Positions 1-6,775 of a stretch of DNA of 13,842 nt are shown one piece after another. Source of the stretch: Burkholderiaceae bacterium (GTDB taxonomy: Bacteria > Pseudomonadota > Gammaproteobacteria > Burkholderiales > Burkholderiaceae_F). The stretch spans positions 1 through 13,842 of the forward strand of contig JACCYC010000359.1 in the NCBI GenBank assembly GCA_013696665.1, read 5' to 3'. Each line of letters starts with the position of its first letter. The stretch's first letter is position 1. A program made the position numbers and the translations under genes. The notes beneath the pieces are model-generated. The model worked only from the letters and a program-made list of their open reading frames with translations, made no database searches and was not told the DNA's origin.

Positions 1-75
1 CCTGCAGCCCGACGTTAAGGTGAGTCGCTAACGACGGCACGGCTCAGTGTGAAACGCGCCTAACTAACCCGACGC

Positions 76-1065
76 GTGACAAAACTGCGCCAGACGATTG
101 ATGAAAGACGCCGCTGCCTGCTGGGCGCCGCGGCGGTGTCGCTCTCCGATTCCACGATCGCGCAGCTTTCCTCGAGCCGCACGCTGAGAATCATTCTGAC
201 GGCGCCGCCCGGCTCCTCAATTGATGTGCTGGGCCGCGTAATCGCCGACAAAATGCGCGAGCGAATCGGCCACGCCGTGCTGGTTGAAAACCGTCCCGCC
301 GCGGGCGGCACTGTCGGTACCAACGAGATTGCAAAAGCGGCGGCCGATGGATCAACAATCGGGCTCTCATTTACCGGCCCGCTCGCAACGGCGCCGTTTC
401 TGTATGCGAAGTTGCCGTATGACCCGGTAAAAGATCTTGCTCCGATTGTTTTGGTGGGCACCGCACCAAATGTGCTCGCGGTCAACGCTGCACTGCCCGT
501 CAAGTCGTTCACGGAATTCCTGGCCTATGCGCGGCAAAATCCAGGGAAGCTGAACTACGCGTCGGTCGGCAATGGAAGCGCTTCGCATCTGTCGATGGAA
601 TTGCTAAAGACCGAGGCCGGCCTCTTCATGCTCCACATTCCGTACAACGGCGCTCCCCCAGCCGTACAGGCCGTTGCCGCGGGTGATGTGCACGTTGTGA
701 TGTCGAACCCCACGACCTTATTGCCCATGGTTCAGTCAGGACGCGTAAGGCTGCTGGCGGTCACCAGCCGCCAGCGATGGGCCGGGCTGCGCGACCTACC
801 CACGATTCATGAAAGCGGTTTCCCGGGTTTCGAAGCGATCGCGTGGAATGGATTTGTTGCACCCGCCGCTACAGCACGCTCAGTGATCGAATCGCTGAAC
901 CGCGAGATCAACGCGGTGCTGGTGGCGCCGGACGTCAAGACGCGGATCGAAGCTTCTGGATGGCAAATCGCGGGGGGCTCAGCCGAATCGTTCGGCGCCT
1001 TTATCCGCGCAGAACAAGCGCGATGGCAGCCGGTGATCAGGCGCAGCGGCGCGCGGATCGATTAA
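76..1065 (+). CDS. Bug/TctC-family tripartite tricarboxylate transporter substrate-binding protein
   Basis: 329 residues, a normal length for this family. Family role: periplasmic proteins that bind small carboxylates and related solutes, either for a TctAB permease or as orphan sensors or scavengers. The Bug pattern is visible: a PPGSSID segment at residues 44-50 (usually PGGxxD), then VENRPAAGG at 70-78, a DGSTI segment near 91, a GAPPAVQAVAAGDV segment in the middle, and GFPGFEAIAWNGFVAPA in the C-terminal half. The start is GTG at 76, the only start-type codon after an in-frame TAA at 61-63, and it has no clear Shine-Dalgarno sequence. The N-terminus has an RRR at 11-13 followed by CLLGAAAVSL, which resembles a short twin-arginine or Sec signal, but the hydrophobic core is interrupted early by SDST, so export is less certain than usual. 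No tctA or tctB lies beside it, so it is an orphan here. The ligand cannot be read from sequence. The 3' end overlaps the stop of the convergent HDOD gene. Confidence 0.9.
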   Translation: MTKLRQTIDERRRCLLGAAAVSLSDSTIAQLSSSRTLRIILTAPPGSSIDVLGRVIADKMRERIGHAVLVENRPAAGGTVGTNEIAKAAADGSTIGLSFTGPLATAPFLYAKLPYDPVKDLAPIVLVGTAPNVLAVNAALPVKSFTEFLAYARQNPGKLNYASVGNGSASHLSMELLKTEAGLFMLHIPYNGAPPAVQAVAAGDVHVVMSNPTTLLPMVQSGRVRLLAVTSRQRWAGLRDLPTIHESGFPGFEAIAWNGFVAPAATARSVIESLNREINAVLVAPDVKTRIEASGWQIAGGSAESFGAFIRAEQARWQPVIRRSGARID

Positions 1066-2315
1066 CCATTCATCGTGATGGCGTCGGCCGCTGCGAGCGA
1101 TGCCAGCAATGCCGCATTGATCCGACCCATCGAAACACCGACGAGCTGAGCGGCGCGCTCCGAACCGATTGCGTCGCCGCGCTCGATGACTTCTGCCAGG
1201 GCGAGGTACACGCCATACGGGCCTTGATGCGCGCGCACCGCATCAAGCACCGGCCGCGGCAACGCCGCCGAAGCGAACAGCCGCTCGTGCGAATGTCCGG
1301 TGATTTGCTGCAGTAACGAAAAGGCGCCGACCGTGAACAAGTCATCGCGCATGCCATTGACCTGAGTGGCCAGCGCTTCGAGGAAAAAGCCGCGCTGCAC
1401 GGCCATGTAAATCAGTGGCATCGATCGCGTTTGCGAAGATGACACACCAAGCAGTAATAACAGCCAGCGCACCAGTCGTTTGTAGCCGAGCACCATGATG
1501 GCATGCCGGATCGATGTGATCGGCGACGTGTGCGACGCCCCGGAGGCAAATGCGGGACCGTTGATAACCGACAACAGCATCAGCGCGAGGCTCGGCTCAT
1601 TTTTGAACGCCCGCTCGAGAGCGATCACATCGGCGTCGCTTTGAATCAATCGCACGATGTCGAGCACCGCGCGTCGTGTCGGCTCCAGGCCCGCCGACGG
1701 CTCCACGGTGGGCTCATCGAGGGGCCACCCGATCGTTGCGTGCGCGCCGCGCGCCAGCGCGGCATCAACTTCCGCCCGCGTGTGAATATCTCGCACCCAC
1801 AATGGCGGCGTTCCGTCGTGTCCACGCGCCTTGTCGTTGCCGGCGACCACCGCTGCGAACATGTGTTGCCAATCCCGGGGTGGAGCCTTGGTCGATTGAC
1901 GCAGCACGAACCGCACACCATCGCGGTGCGCCACTGCGATCGCTTCCAACTGACGGTTTGTCAGCGTCTCCCAGGACACTTCCAGCATCAGACCACTTTT
2001 GCCCGCGGCCTTCTTGTTCCAGTCACGCACTATTGCGATGTCGGATTCCAGCGACGATGGTCCCATGGCCAGTACGGCCACCCCGCGCGGCAACAGCGAC
2101 GTCTGATCGGCAAGCGCTGAAATCACAGCACCGACTGCAGAGGCCGCGGCGGATTCTGTCCCGGGTGCTGCGGCGACCTCGATCCTGACGCCCAGGATGC
2201 GCCTGTCACGGCCAACGATCGGCCTCCAGCCCAGCCGGAGGTCATCGAGCGCCACGCCCTCGCTCGACACCTCGTCGTAGAGGCTGTCTGCGGGCCGTAA
2301 ATGGGAGCCGTCCAT
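1062..2315 (-). CDS. HDOD-domain signalling protein with degenerate EAL-like N-terminus
   Basis: 417 residues from the ATG at 2315; a GTG directly before it at 2318 would add one residue. The C-terminal half, about residues 210-395, is an HDOD domain: LLSVINGPAF near 247-256 and RHAIMVLG near 270-277 match the usual pattern, followed by a very hydrophobic WLLLLLG helix. The N-terminal half resembles the EAL part of YuxH-type EAL-HDOD proteins: WRPIVGRDRRILG at 30-42 corresponds to the RQPIxDRxxxxxG start, and GWPLDEP at 196-202 corresponds to the end of the barrel. The EAL signature itself is absent (RIEVAAAPG stands at that place), so cyclic-di-GMP hydrolysis is unlikely. Family members act in the cytoplasm as scaffolds or regulators in motility, stress and c-di-GMP networks; the partner here is unknown. 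It is divergent from the spermidine-synthase-like gene and convergent with the Bug gene. Confidence 0.88.
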   Translation of the reverse strand: MDGSHLRPADSLYDEVSSEGVALDDLRLGWRPIVGRDRRILGVRIEVAAAPGTESAAASAVGAVISALADQTSLLPRGVAVLAMGPSSLESDIAIVRDWNKKAAGKSGLMLEVSWETLTNRQLEAIAVAHRDGVRFVLRQSTKAPPRDWQHMFAAVVAGNDKARGHDGTPPLWVRDIHTRAEVDAALARGAHATIGWPLDEPTVEPSAGLEPTRRAVLDIVRLIQSDADVIALERAFKNEPSLALMLLSVINGPAFASGASHTSPITSIRHAIMVLGYKRLVRWLLLLLGVSSSQTRSMPLIYMAVQRGFFLEALATQVNGMRDDLFTVGAFSLLQQITGHSHERLFASAALPRPVLDAVRAHQGPYGVYLALAEVIERGDAIGSERAAQLVGVSMGRINAALLASLAAADAITMNG

Positions 2316-2321
2316 CACTGA

Positions 2322-2400
2322 TTTTCGGCGCTTTCAAGGCTGCGCTTGAATCGGCAGAACCCCGAAAAGCAGGGCTTGCACGCCACTTGGCCAATTTGGC
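2322..2400. promoter_or_regulatory. Inverted repeats in divergent intergenic region (possible operator)
   Basis: The 120-bp region between the HDOD and spermidine-synthase-like genes contains a nested dyad. TTTTCGG (2322-2328) is complementary to CCGAAAA (2362-2368). Inside it TTCAAG (2333-2338) is complementary to CTTGAA (2345-2350), with a 6-nt loop. A second dyad, GCCAA-T-TTGGC, spans 2390-2400 and overlaps TTGGCCAA at 2387-2394. Such symmetry between divergent genes fits a regulator-binding site, or a hairpin in the leader of the HDOD mRNA, whose start codon is 7 bp from the first arm. I see no convincing -35/-10 pair. The function is inferred; only the repeats are seen. Confidence 0.35.
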
Positions 2401-2437
2401 TAGCAATTCCCCAGGACGGCGTAGCGGCAATACCTGC

Positions 2438-4594
2438 ATGCGACAATCGCCGCCCTTCGCGCGGAGTGACTCGCTTTCAGTCGCCGCGCTACTTCGATTG
2501 CTTATCGCGCTGATGCCCCTTTTTGCTTCCACGATTTTGCTGTCGGCGTTTTTGCTGTTCTTGGTGCAGCCGATCATCGCCAAGCAAATCCTTCCGTGGT
2601 TTGGCGGAAGTTCCGCGGTTTGGACCACGTGTCTGGTGTTCTTTCAGGTCGTTTTGCTGGCGGGGTACACCTATTCGCACCTGGCGACACGCTATTTGAA
2701 GTCCACCCATCAGGCGTATCTGCATATCGGGCTGCTGGCGTTAAGCCTGTTATTTCTACCGATCATCCCGAGTGAAGCGCTAAAGCCGCTCGCCGGCGCG
2801 GATGCCGCGATCCGCATCGTCGCGCTGCTCTTTGCAACAATCGGCTTGCCTTACTTCCTGCTATCGGCCACCGGCCCGCTGTTGCAAAAGTGGGTCGCAC
2901 CGCGCTTTCCCGAAAAGACGGTCTATCGACTGTTCGCGCTTTCAAACTTCGGATCGTTGGTTGGATTGCTTGCATTTCCGTTTGCCATCGAGCCGTTTTC
3001 CACCGCGCACGCGCAATCGGTCGCGTGGAGTGTTGCGTACGCAATCTTTGCAATCGCGTGCGCAGCCTCCGCTTGGACGGCAGCGCAATCTGCGGATCAA
3101 TCCGTACCTGTCAGAACTGCGGTGGCCGATGAAGCACGCGGCCCACGACCTGGCATCCGGGATTACGCACTGTGGCTCGCATTCGCCGCGCTGGGATCGG
3201 TGCTGCTGCTGGCAACGACGAGCCATATCACGCAAAACATTGCGACCGTACCCTTCCTGTGGGTGTTGCCACTATCGCTTTACCTGCTGACGTTCGTCGT
3301 CGCATTCGAGGGCCGCGGCGGCCGCGGCTGGTACCAGCGAAGCTGGTTTCTTTTTCCGACCTTGCTGCTGCTGGTGGCGATGGCAGCAGGCCTCTCGGCG
3401 AACCGCGGCGTGCTCGACGTGAGTCTCGCGGTTCCGCTGTACACGCTTGGCATGATGATGGCTGCATTTTTTTGCAACGGAGAGCTGGCGCTCAGTAAAC
3501 CCGTACCTCGCTATTTGACACAGTTTTACCTGACGATTTCGCTCGGCGGTGCTTTGGGCGGCTTGCTGGTGGGCCTGGTGGCGCCGCGTGTTTTTCCGAC
3601 CTACTTCGAATTACCGGTCGCACTTGTGCTGTTGGCATCGCTTGCGGTTTTCGTTGCGCGCAGGACGCGCTGGCTGGTCGGCCCAGCGGTCGTCGCCACG
3701 CTCGCCACCGGCTGGTTTGGCAGCGAGTACATCGGCTTTCTGCGCGAGGAAGCCGTGTACATGCATCGCAATTTCTACGGCACGCTGCGCGTCAAGGAAC
3801 AGGGCGAAGGCGACCATCAGGTGCGCCGGTTGTTGCACGGTGTGATCCTGCACGGCGAGCAACTGACAATCAGTCCCAAGCGGCTTGAACCGGGCACTTA
3901 CTACGCGCGGTCGTCTGGCGTCGGCCGCGCCATTGAAGCCAGACAGCGCCACCAGGACTCAGTCAAGTTAGGCTTTGTGGGTCTTGGAGTCGGAACACTG
4001 TCCGCTTACGGACGAGGGGGCGACCTGGTGCGCTTCTACGAGCTCGACCCCGACGTACTGGCGCTCGCAAAGACTCAGTTTTCATATCTGAACGCGTCGC
4101 CATCGAAGATCGAATATGTGATCGGCGACGCGCGATCTTCGATGGAGCGCGAGCTGGCATCAGGGCAGCCGCATGGCTACGACGTGCTCGCGATTGACGC
4201 ATTTTCCAGCGACTCGATTCCGGTGCACCTGATCACGCGCGAGGCGGTGCAGCTCTACTTCCAGCACCTGCAACCCAACGGCATTCTGGCCGTGCATATT
4301 TCGAATCGCTTCCTCGACCTGAAGCCCGTGCTCGCCAATATCGCGCAAGCATTGGGACTGACTGCGAGACTGATAACCGACACACCGGCAGATGGCAGTT
4401 CCGGATCGACCACCGACTGGGTGTTGCTTGCGCGCTCCGCCACGACATTTGACGCTGAACAACTGGTGGCAGTGGCCGAACCCATCGAGCCGAAGCCGGA
4501 GTTCTCGCTTTGGACCGATCAGTTCAATAATCTGTTCGATATATTGAAATCGCGTCCGATCAACGAGCTTCGTCGAATGATCGGATTGGACTGA
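2438..4594 (+). CDS. Membrane-embedded spermidine synthase-like protein (MFS/SpeE-type fusion)
   Basis: 718 residues from the ATG at 2438. About 12-13 hydrophobic helices fill roughly residues 25-450, followed by a soluble Rossmann domain of the polyamine-synthase type. The first helix begins PLFASTILLSAF and continues into VQPIIAKQILPWFGGSSAVW, the usual opening of fused membrane/spermidine-synthase proteins. In the soluble domain the nucleotide loop is GLGVG (515-519), the acidic strand is YELDP (534-538), GDARS has its Asp at 564, and a DAFSSDSIPVHL segment starts at 587. True spermidine synthases have a GGGDG-type loop and a D-S/T-x-D-P segment, so the substrate is uncertain; aminopropyl or methyl transfer are both possible. 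Start choice is ambiguous: TTG at 2387 and ATG at 2513 are alternatives, and 2513 matches many family members that begin just before helix 1. It is the first gene of a plus-strand group with the SET gene, 34 bp downstream. Confidence 0.87.
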   Translation: MRQSPPFARSDSLSVAALLRLLIALMPLFASTILLSAFLLFLVQPIIAKQILPWFGGSSAVWTTCLVFFQVVLLAGYTYSHLATRYLKSTHQAYLHIGLLALSLLFLPIIPSEALKPLAGADAAIRIVALLFATIGLPYFLLSATGPLLQKWVAPRFPEKTVYRLFALSNFGSLVGLLAFPFAIEPFSTAHAQSVAWSVAYAIFAIACAASAWTAAQSADQSVPVRTAVADEARGPRPGIRDYALWLAFAALGSVLLLATTSHITQNIATVPFLWVLPLSLYLLTFVVAFEGRGGRGWYQRSWFLFPTLLLLVAMAAGLSANRGVLDVSLAVPLYTLGMMMAAFFCNGELALSKPVPRYLTQFYLTISLGGALGGLLVGLVAPRVFPTYFELPVALVLLASLAVFVARRTRWLVGPAVVATLATGWFGSEYIGFLREEAVYMHRNFYGTLRVKEQGEGDHQVRRLLHGVILHGEQLTISPKRLEPGTYYARSSGVGRAIEARQRHQDSVKLGFVGLGVGTLSAYGRGGDLVRFYELDPDVLALAKTQFSYLNASPSKIEYVIGDARSSMERELASGQPHGYDVLAIDAFSSDSIPVHLITREAVQLYFQHLQPNGILAVHISNRFLDLKPVLANIAQALGLTARLITDTPADGSSGSTTDWVLLARSATTFDAEQLVAVAEPIEPKPEFSLWTDQFNNLFDILKSRPINELRRMIGLD

Positions 4595-4628
4595 ACACCC
4601 GGTCACTCTGCTCACTTTAATTGGATCT

Positions 4629-5147
4629 ATGTCAACGCAACGCAAACCACGCATCGTCGTCAAGAACTCACGCATCCATGGACGCGGCGTTTACGCGGCG
4701 CGCCGTCTGAAAGCTGGCGAGAACATCATCGAATACAAGGGCGAGCGCATTCGGTGGAAAGAGGCCGATCGACGTCCGCCATCGGATCCTGATGATCCGT
4801 TCCATACCTTTTTCTTTTCGCTTGACGATCAAAAAACGGTAATCGACGCCAGCGTCGGGGGCAATGCAGCCCGATGGATTAATCACTCGTGCGATCCGAA
4901 CTGCGAAACCGAAGAGACTGACGATGGCAGGCTTTTCATTCAAGCCCTGCGCGATATTCGTTCCGGTGAAGAGCTCAACTACGACTATTCGCTGACGATC
5001 GAAGAGCGCCTGACCGCTGCGCTCAAGAAGAACTACGAGTGCCGATGCGGCTCCAAGAACTGTCGGGGGACGATGCTGGGATTGAGCAAGCGACAAATCG
5101 CGAGCGCTGCCAAGGCCAAGAAAAAATTGCGCCCGAAAAGCGCGTAA
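4629..5147 (+). CDS. SET-domain protein-lysine N-methyltransferase with post-SET motif
   Basis: 172 residues. Nearly the whole protein is a minimal SET domain (about 8-122), which transfers methyl groups from S-adenosylmethionine to lysine. Key motifs are visible: HGRGVYAAR at 17-25 (SAM-binding loop), RWINHSCDPNC at 82-92 (the NHSC pseudoknot motif) and GEELNYDY at 113-120 with the catalytic-type tyrosine. A post-SET zinc motif CRCGSKNC at 138-145, followed by RG, supplies cysteines that normally bind zinc together with the Cys of NHSC. The C-terminal tail is very basic (AKAKKKLRPK), which could contact nucleic acid or an acidic partner. The start ATG is preceded by GGA six bases upstream. 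SET proteins of this size occur in scattered bacteria; the substrates are mostly unknown, and DNA-binding or ribosomal proteins are plausible. It probably shares a transcript with the membrane protein upstream. Confidence 0.93.
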   Translation: MSTQRKPRIVVKNSRIHGRGVYAARRLKAGENIIEYKGERIRWKEADRRPPSDPDDPFHTFFFSLDDQKTVIDASVGGNAARWINHSCDPNCETEETDDGRLFIQALRDIRSGEELNYDYSLTIEERLTAALKKNYECRCGSKNCRGTMLGLSKRQIASAAKAKKKLRPKSA

Positions 5148-5171
5148 TCGTTCGCTCGCAGTAGTCCGCAC

Positions 5172-5199
5172 GCTCGATGGCGAGAACTCGCCGCCGAGC
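5172..5199 (+). terminator. Hairpin between SET and hydrolase genes (possible terminator)
   Basis: GCTCG (5172-5176) pairs with CGAGC (5195-5199), and GGCGA (5179-5183) pairs with TCGCC (5188-5192). The two helices are joined by one mismatch and one G-T wobble and capped by a GAAC loop. It lies 24 bp after the SET stop codon and 16 bp before the hydrolase start. The following bases TTAACGT are a poor U-tract, so it may be a weak terminator, an mRNA-stability element or a leader structure for the hydrolase. The hairpin is seen; the role is inferred. Confidence 0.4.
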
Positions 5200-5215
5200 T
5201 TAACGTCCAAGCACC

Positions 5216-6118
5216 GTGCAACGTTTTCTGACTCGTCCGCTCACTTTGATGTTAGGCGCGCTCACACTTGGAGGCGGCGCCGCCGGCTGCGCTTCGCTTG
5301 ATGAATGGCAGCGCCAGGCGATCTTCAATCCAGTTAGAGACAACCCTCGCTGGTTTTCCGAGCCACTGCCCGGCACCGAGGAATACGAAATCAAGTTGGC
5401 CAATGGCCAGCATCTTCACTTCTGGTATGTGCCGCACGCATCGGCCAAACCTGCGCCGACAGTGCTTTATCTGCACGGTGCCCGTTGGAACTTGAACGGC
5501 AGCGTGTTTCGCATGTCACGCTGGACCGATTTCGGTTTAAACGTGTTGGCGGTGGACTATCGAGGATTTGGCAAGAGCACCGAGTTGCTGCCCTCGGAAG
5601 AAACCGCTTATGAAGATGCCCGCGTAGCGCTGGAGGAATTGAAGCGGCGCGAGCCCGATCCAGCGCGCCGTTTTATCTACGGACATAGTCTCGGCGGCGC
5701 ACTTGCAATTGATTTGGCCGCGGGGCCGCTGAAAGAGCCGGCCAATCAAGTCGGCGGGGTGATCATCGAGTCGACGTTCACGTCAATCCCGGCCGTCCTG
5801 CGCGGAATGAAATATGGATGGGTGCCCGGAATTGGTCTGGCGGTCACGCAACCGTTCGACTCTGCCACCAAGATCGGCAAGGTCGACGTGCCACTGTTGA
5901 TCATCCACGGAACCGCCGATGGGATCGTGCCGCACGCAATGGCTGACGAGCTGTTCGCGGCGGCATCGAGCAAGGTGAAGAAAGTCATCAAGATCGAGGG
6001 TGGCACTCACTCGAGTGCGAGCCGTGCAGGCGGGGTCGCCTATCGCAACGCCGTTCTCGACTTCGTGCGCCGCGGCACCGGTGGTCCAGTCAGCGATGCT
6101 GCTGTAAGTTCGCAGTAG
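5216..6118 (+). CDS. Alpha/beta hydrolase, predicted lipoprotein (serine hydrolase)
   Basis: 300 residues. The start is GTG at 5216, the only start-type codon between an in-frame TAA at 5201 and the signal sequence; no Shine-Dalgarno is evident. The N-terminus has Arg at 3 and 7, a hydrophobic stretch and a lipobox-like AAGC ending at Cys25, so the mature protein is probably lipid-anchored in the cell envelope. An alpha/beta-hydrolase fold follows: YLHGAR at 85-90 (oxyanion region), DYRGFGKS at 114-121, the nucleophile elbow GHSLGG with Ser158, HGTADGIVP with Asp235, and GGTHSS with His265, giving a complete Ser-Asp-His triad. It resembles the YfhR/BEM46-type hydrolases (DUF-like esterase or peptidase relatives); the substrate is unknown. 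It may be transcribed with the SET gene or separately, because the 68-bp gap holds a hairpin. It converges on the cytochrome gene. Confidence 0.92.
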   Translation: MQRFLTRPLTLMLGALTLGGGAAGCASLDEWQRQAIFNPVRDNPRWFSEPLPGTEEYEIKLANGQHLHFWYVPHASAKPAPTVLYLHGARWNLNGSVFRMSRWTDFGLNVLAVDYRGFGKSTELLPSEETAYEDARVALEELKRREPDPARRFIYGHSLGGALAIDLAAGPLKEPANQVGGVIIESTFTSIPAVLRGMKYGWVPGIGLAVTQPFDSATKIGKVDVPLLIIHGTADGIVPHAMADELFAAASSKVKKVIKIEGGTHSSASRAGGVAYRNAVLDFVRRGTGGPVSDAAVSSQ

Positions 6119-6210
6119 AGTTAACCCTTCGCTCGGCGCAGGCGTGAGACATTGCCGATCACCGACACTGACGACAACCCATCGCTGCGGATGCAATGAT
6201 CGGGCTTAAC

Positions 6211-6234
6211 ACGTGCGGCAAACTGCCTGCGCGT
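6211..6234 (+). terminator. GC-rich stem-loop in convergent spacer (possible terminator)
   Basis: ACGTGCGGCA (6211-6220) pairs with 6224-6234 over ten base pairs, with one bulged T at 6228, one G-T wobble and an AAC loop. It lies 93 bp after the hydrolase stop and 54 bp before the cytochrome's 3' end. There is no U-tract on either strand. The wobble makes it more stable as plus-strand RNA, so it would mainly serve the hydrolase transcript. A Rho-type 3' end or RNA-stability role is possible; the structure is seen, the role is inferred. Confidence 0.38.
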
Positions 6235-6287
6235 GACTCATCCCGCAAAACCACATTAAGTTAACTCCGGCTGCACGTGACGCGGTT

Positions 6288-6737
6288 TCATTTCGCCGCT
6301 CTGTCGTTAAGACTGCTCTGCCGTGCACGAATCTTTTCGGGCCAACGGCTTTTGATAAATGCGAGGACAGCCCAGATCTGTTCGTCGGTCAGGACGGTGC
6401 CAAACGCAGGCATATCGCTTTGATACCCGGCGGGGGCCAGCGGAGGTTTCAACCCCGATTTCGTAAGGCCGAACAGAACTTCGTCAGGGTGATGCCAGGT
6501 GTGACCCGACTCATCATGCGGAGGCGCCGGAAAACGCCCATCGGGCTTGCGTGTCGTCCAGTTTGGCTGCCCTTCCAGATTTGCGCCGTGGCAACTCGCG
6601 CAGTTCTCGCGGTAAACCTGCGTACCCAACGCAACCTGACGCGGGTCGGCGGCATCGGCGCGTCCGGTCACAGCCGATGGCCAGAACATCCAGCCGGCGG
6701 CTAGGGCTGCGGCGACGGTGGACGCAACAACCCACAA
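6288..6737 (-). CDS. Monohaem c-type cytochrome, exported or membrane-anchored
   Basis: 149 residues from TTG at 6737. One haem-binding motif, CASCH (Cys46, Cys49, His50), and a later SDMPAF with Met109 as the probable sixth ligand make this a class I cytochrome c acting in electron transfer on the periplasmic side. Between them is an unusual His-rich segment, HDESGHTWHHPD (74-85). The N-terminus is one hydrophobic helix (about 3-20), a signal peptide or anchor. The start is odd: no ATG lies in a sensible place, TTG at 6737 has no nearby Shine-Dalgarno, and a CTG at 6752 sits 4 bp after a strong GGGGGAG (6763-6757). The CTG start would give a better signal peptide with Lys at position 3. It follows the small exported protein by 38 bp and probably shares its transcript. 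The redox partner is unknown. Confidence 0.9.
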   Translation of the reverse strand: MWVVASTVAAALAAGWMFWPSAVTGRADAADPRQVALGTQVYRENCASCHGANLEGQPNWTTRKPDGRFPAPPHDESGHTWHHPDEVLFGLTKSGLKPPLAPAGYQSDMPAFGTVLTDEQIWAVLAFIKSRWPEKIRARQSSLNDRAAK

Positions 6738-6775
6738 GGCGGTTGACTTCAGAACACTCCCCCAGGAAGTTGCAC

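Noticed and set aside
1..75. Possible 3' end of an upstream gene (open frame ending at TAA 29-31)
   Set aside because: Only nine residues would be visible, too few to support a gene call.
1503..2120. 205-codon open frame on the plus strand inside the HDOD gene
   Set aside because: Arg/His-rich composition without domain features; the minus-strand frame carries clear HDOD motifs.
2376..2406. TTGCAC...TAGCAA as a promoter for the spermidine-synthase-like gene
   Set aside because: Each hexamer matches only about half of the consensus, which is expected by chance in this length.
3311..3328. GC-only near-palindrome with two CCGCGG copies
   Set aside because: It encodes the Gly/Arg-rich loop between membrane helices (EGRGGRGW), which is usual at this place in the family, so codon usage explains it.
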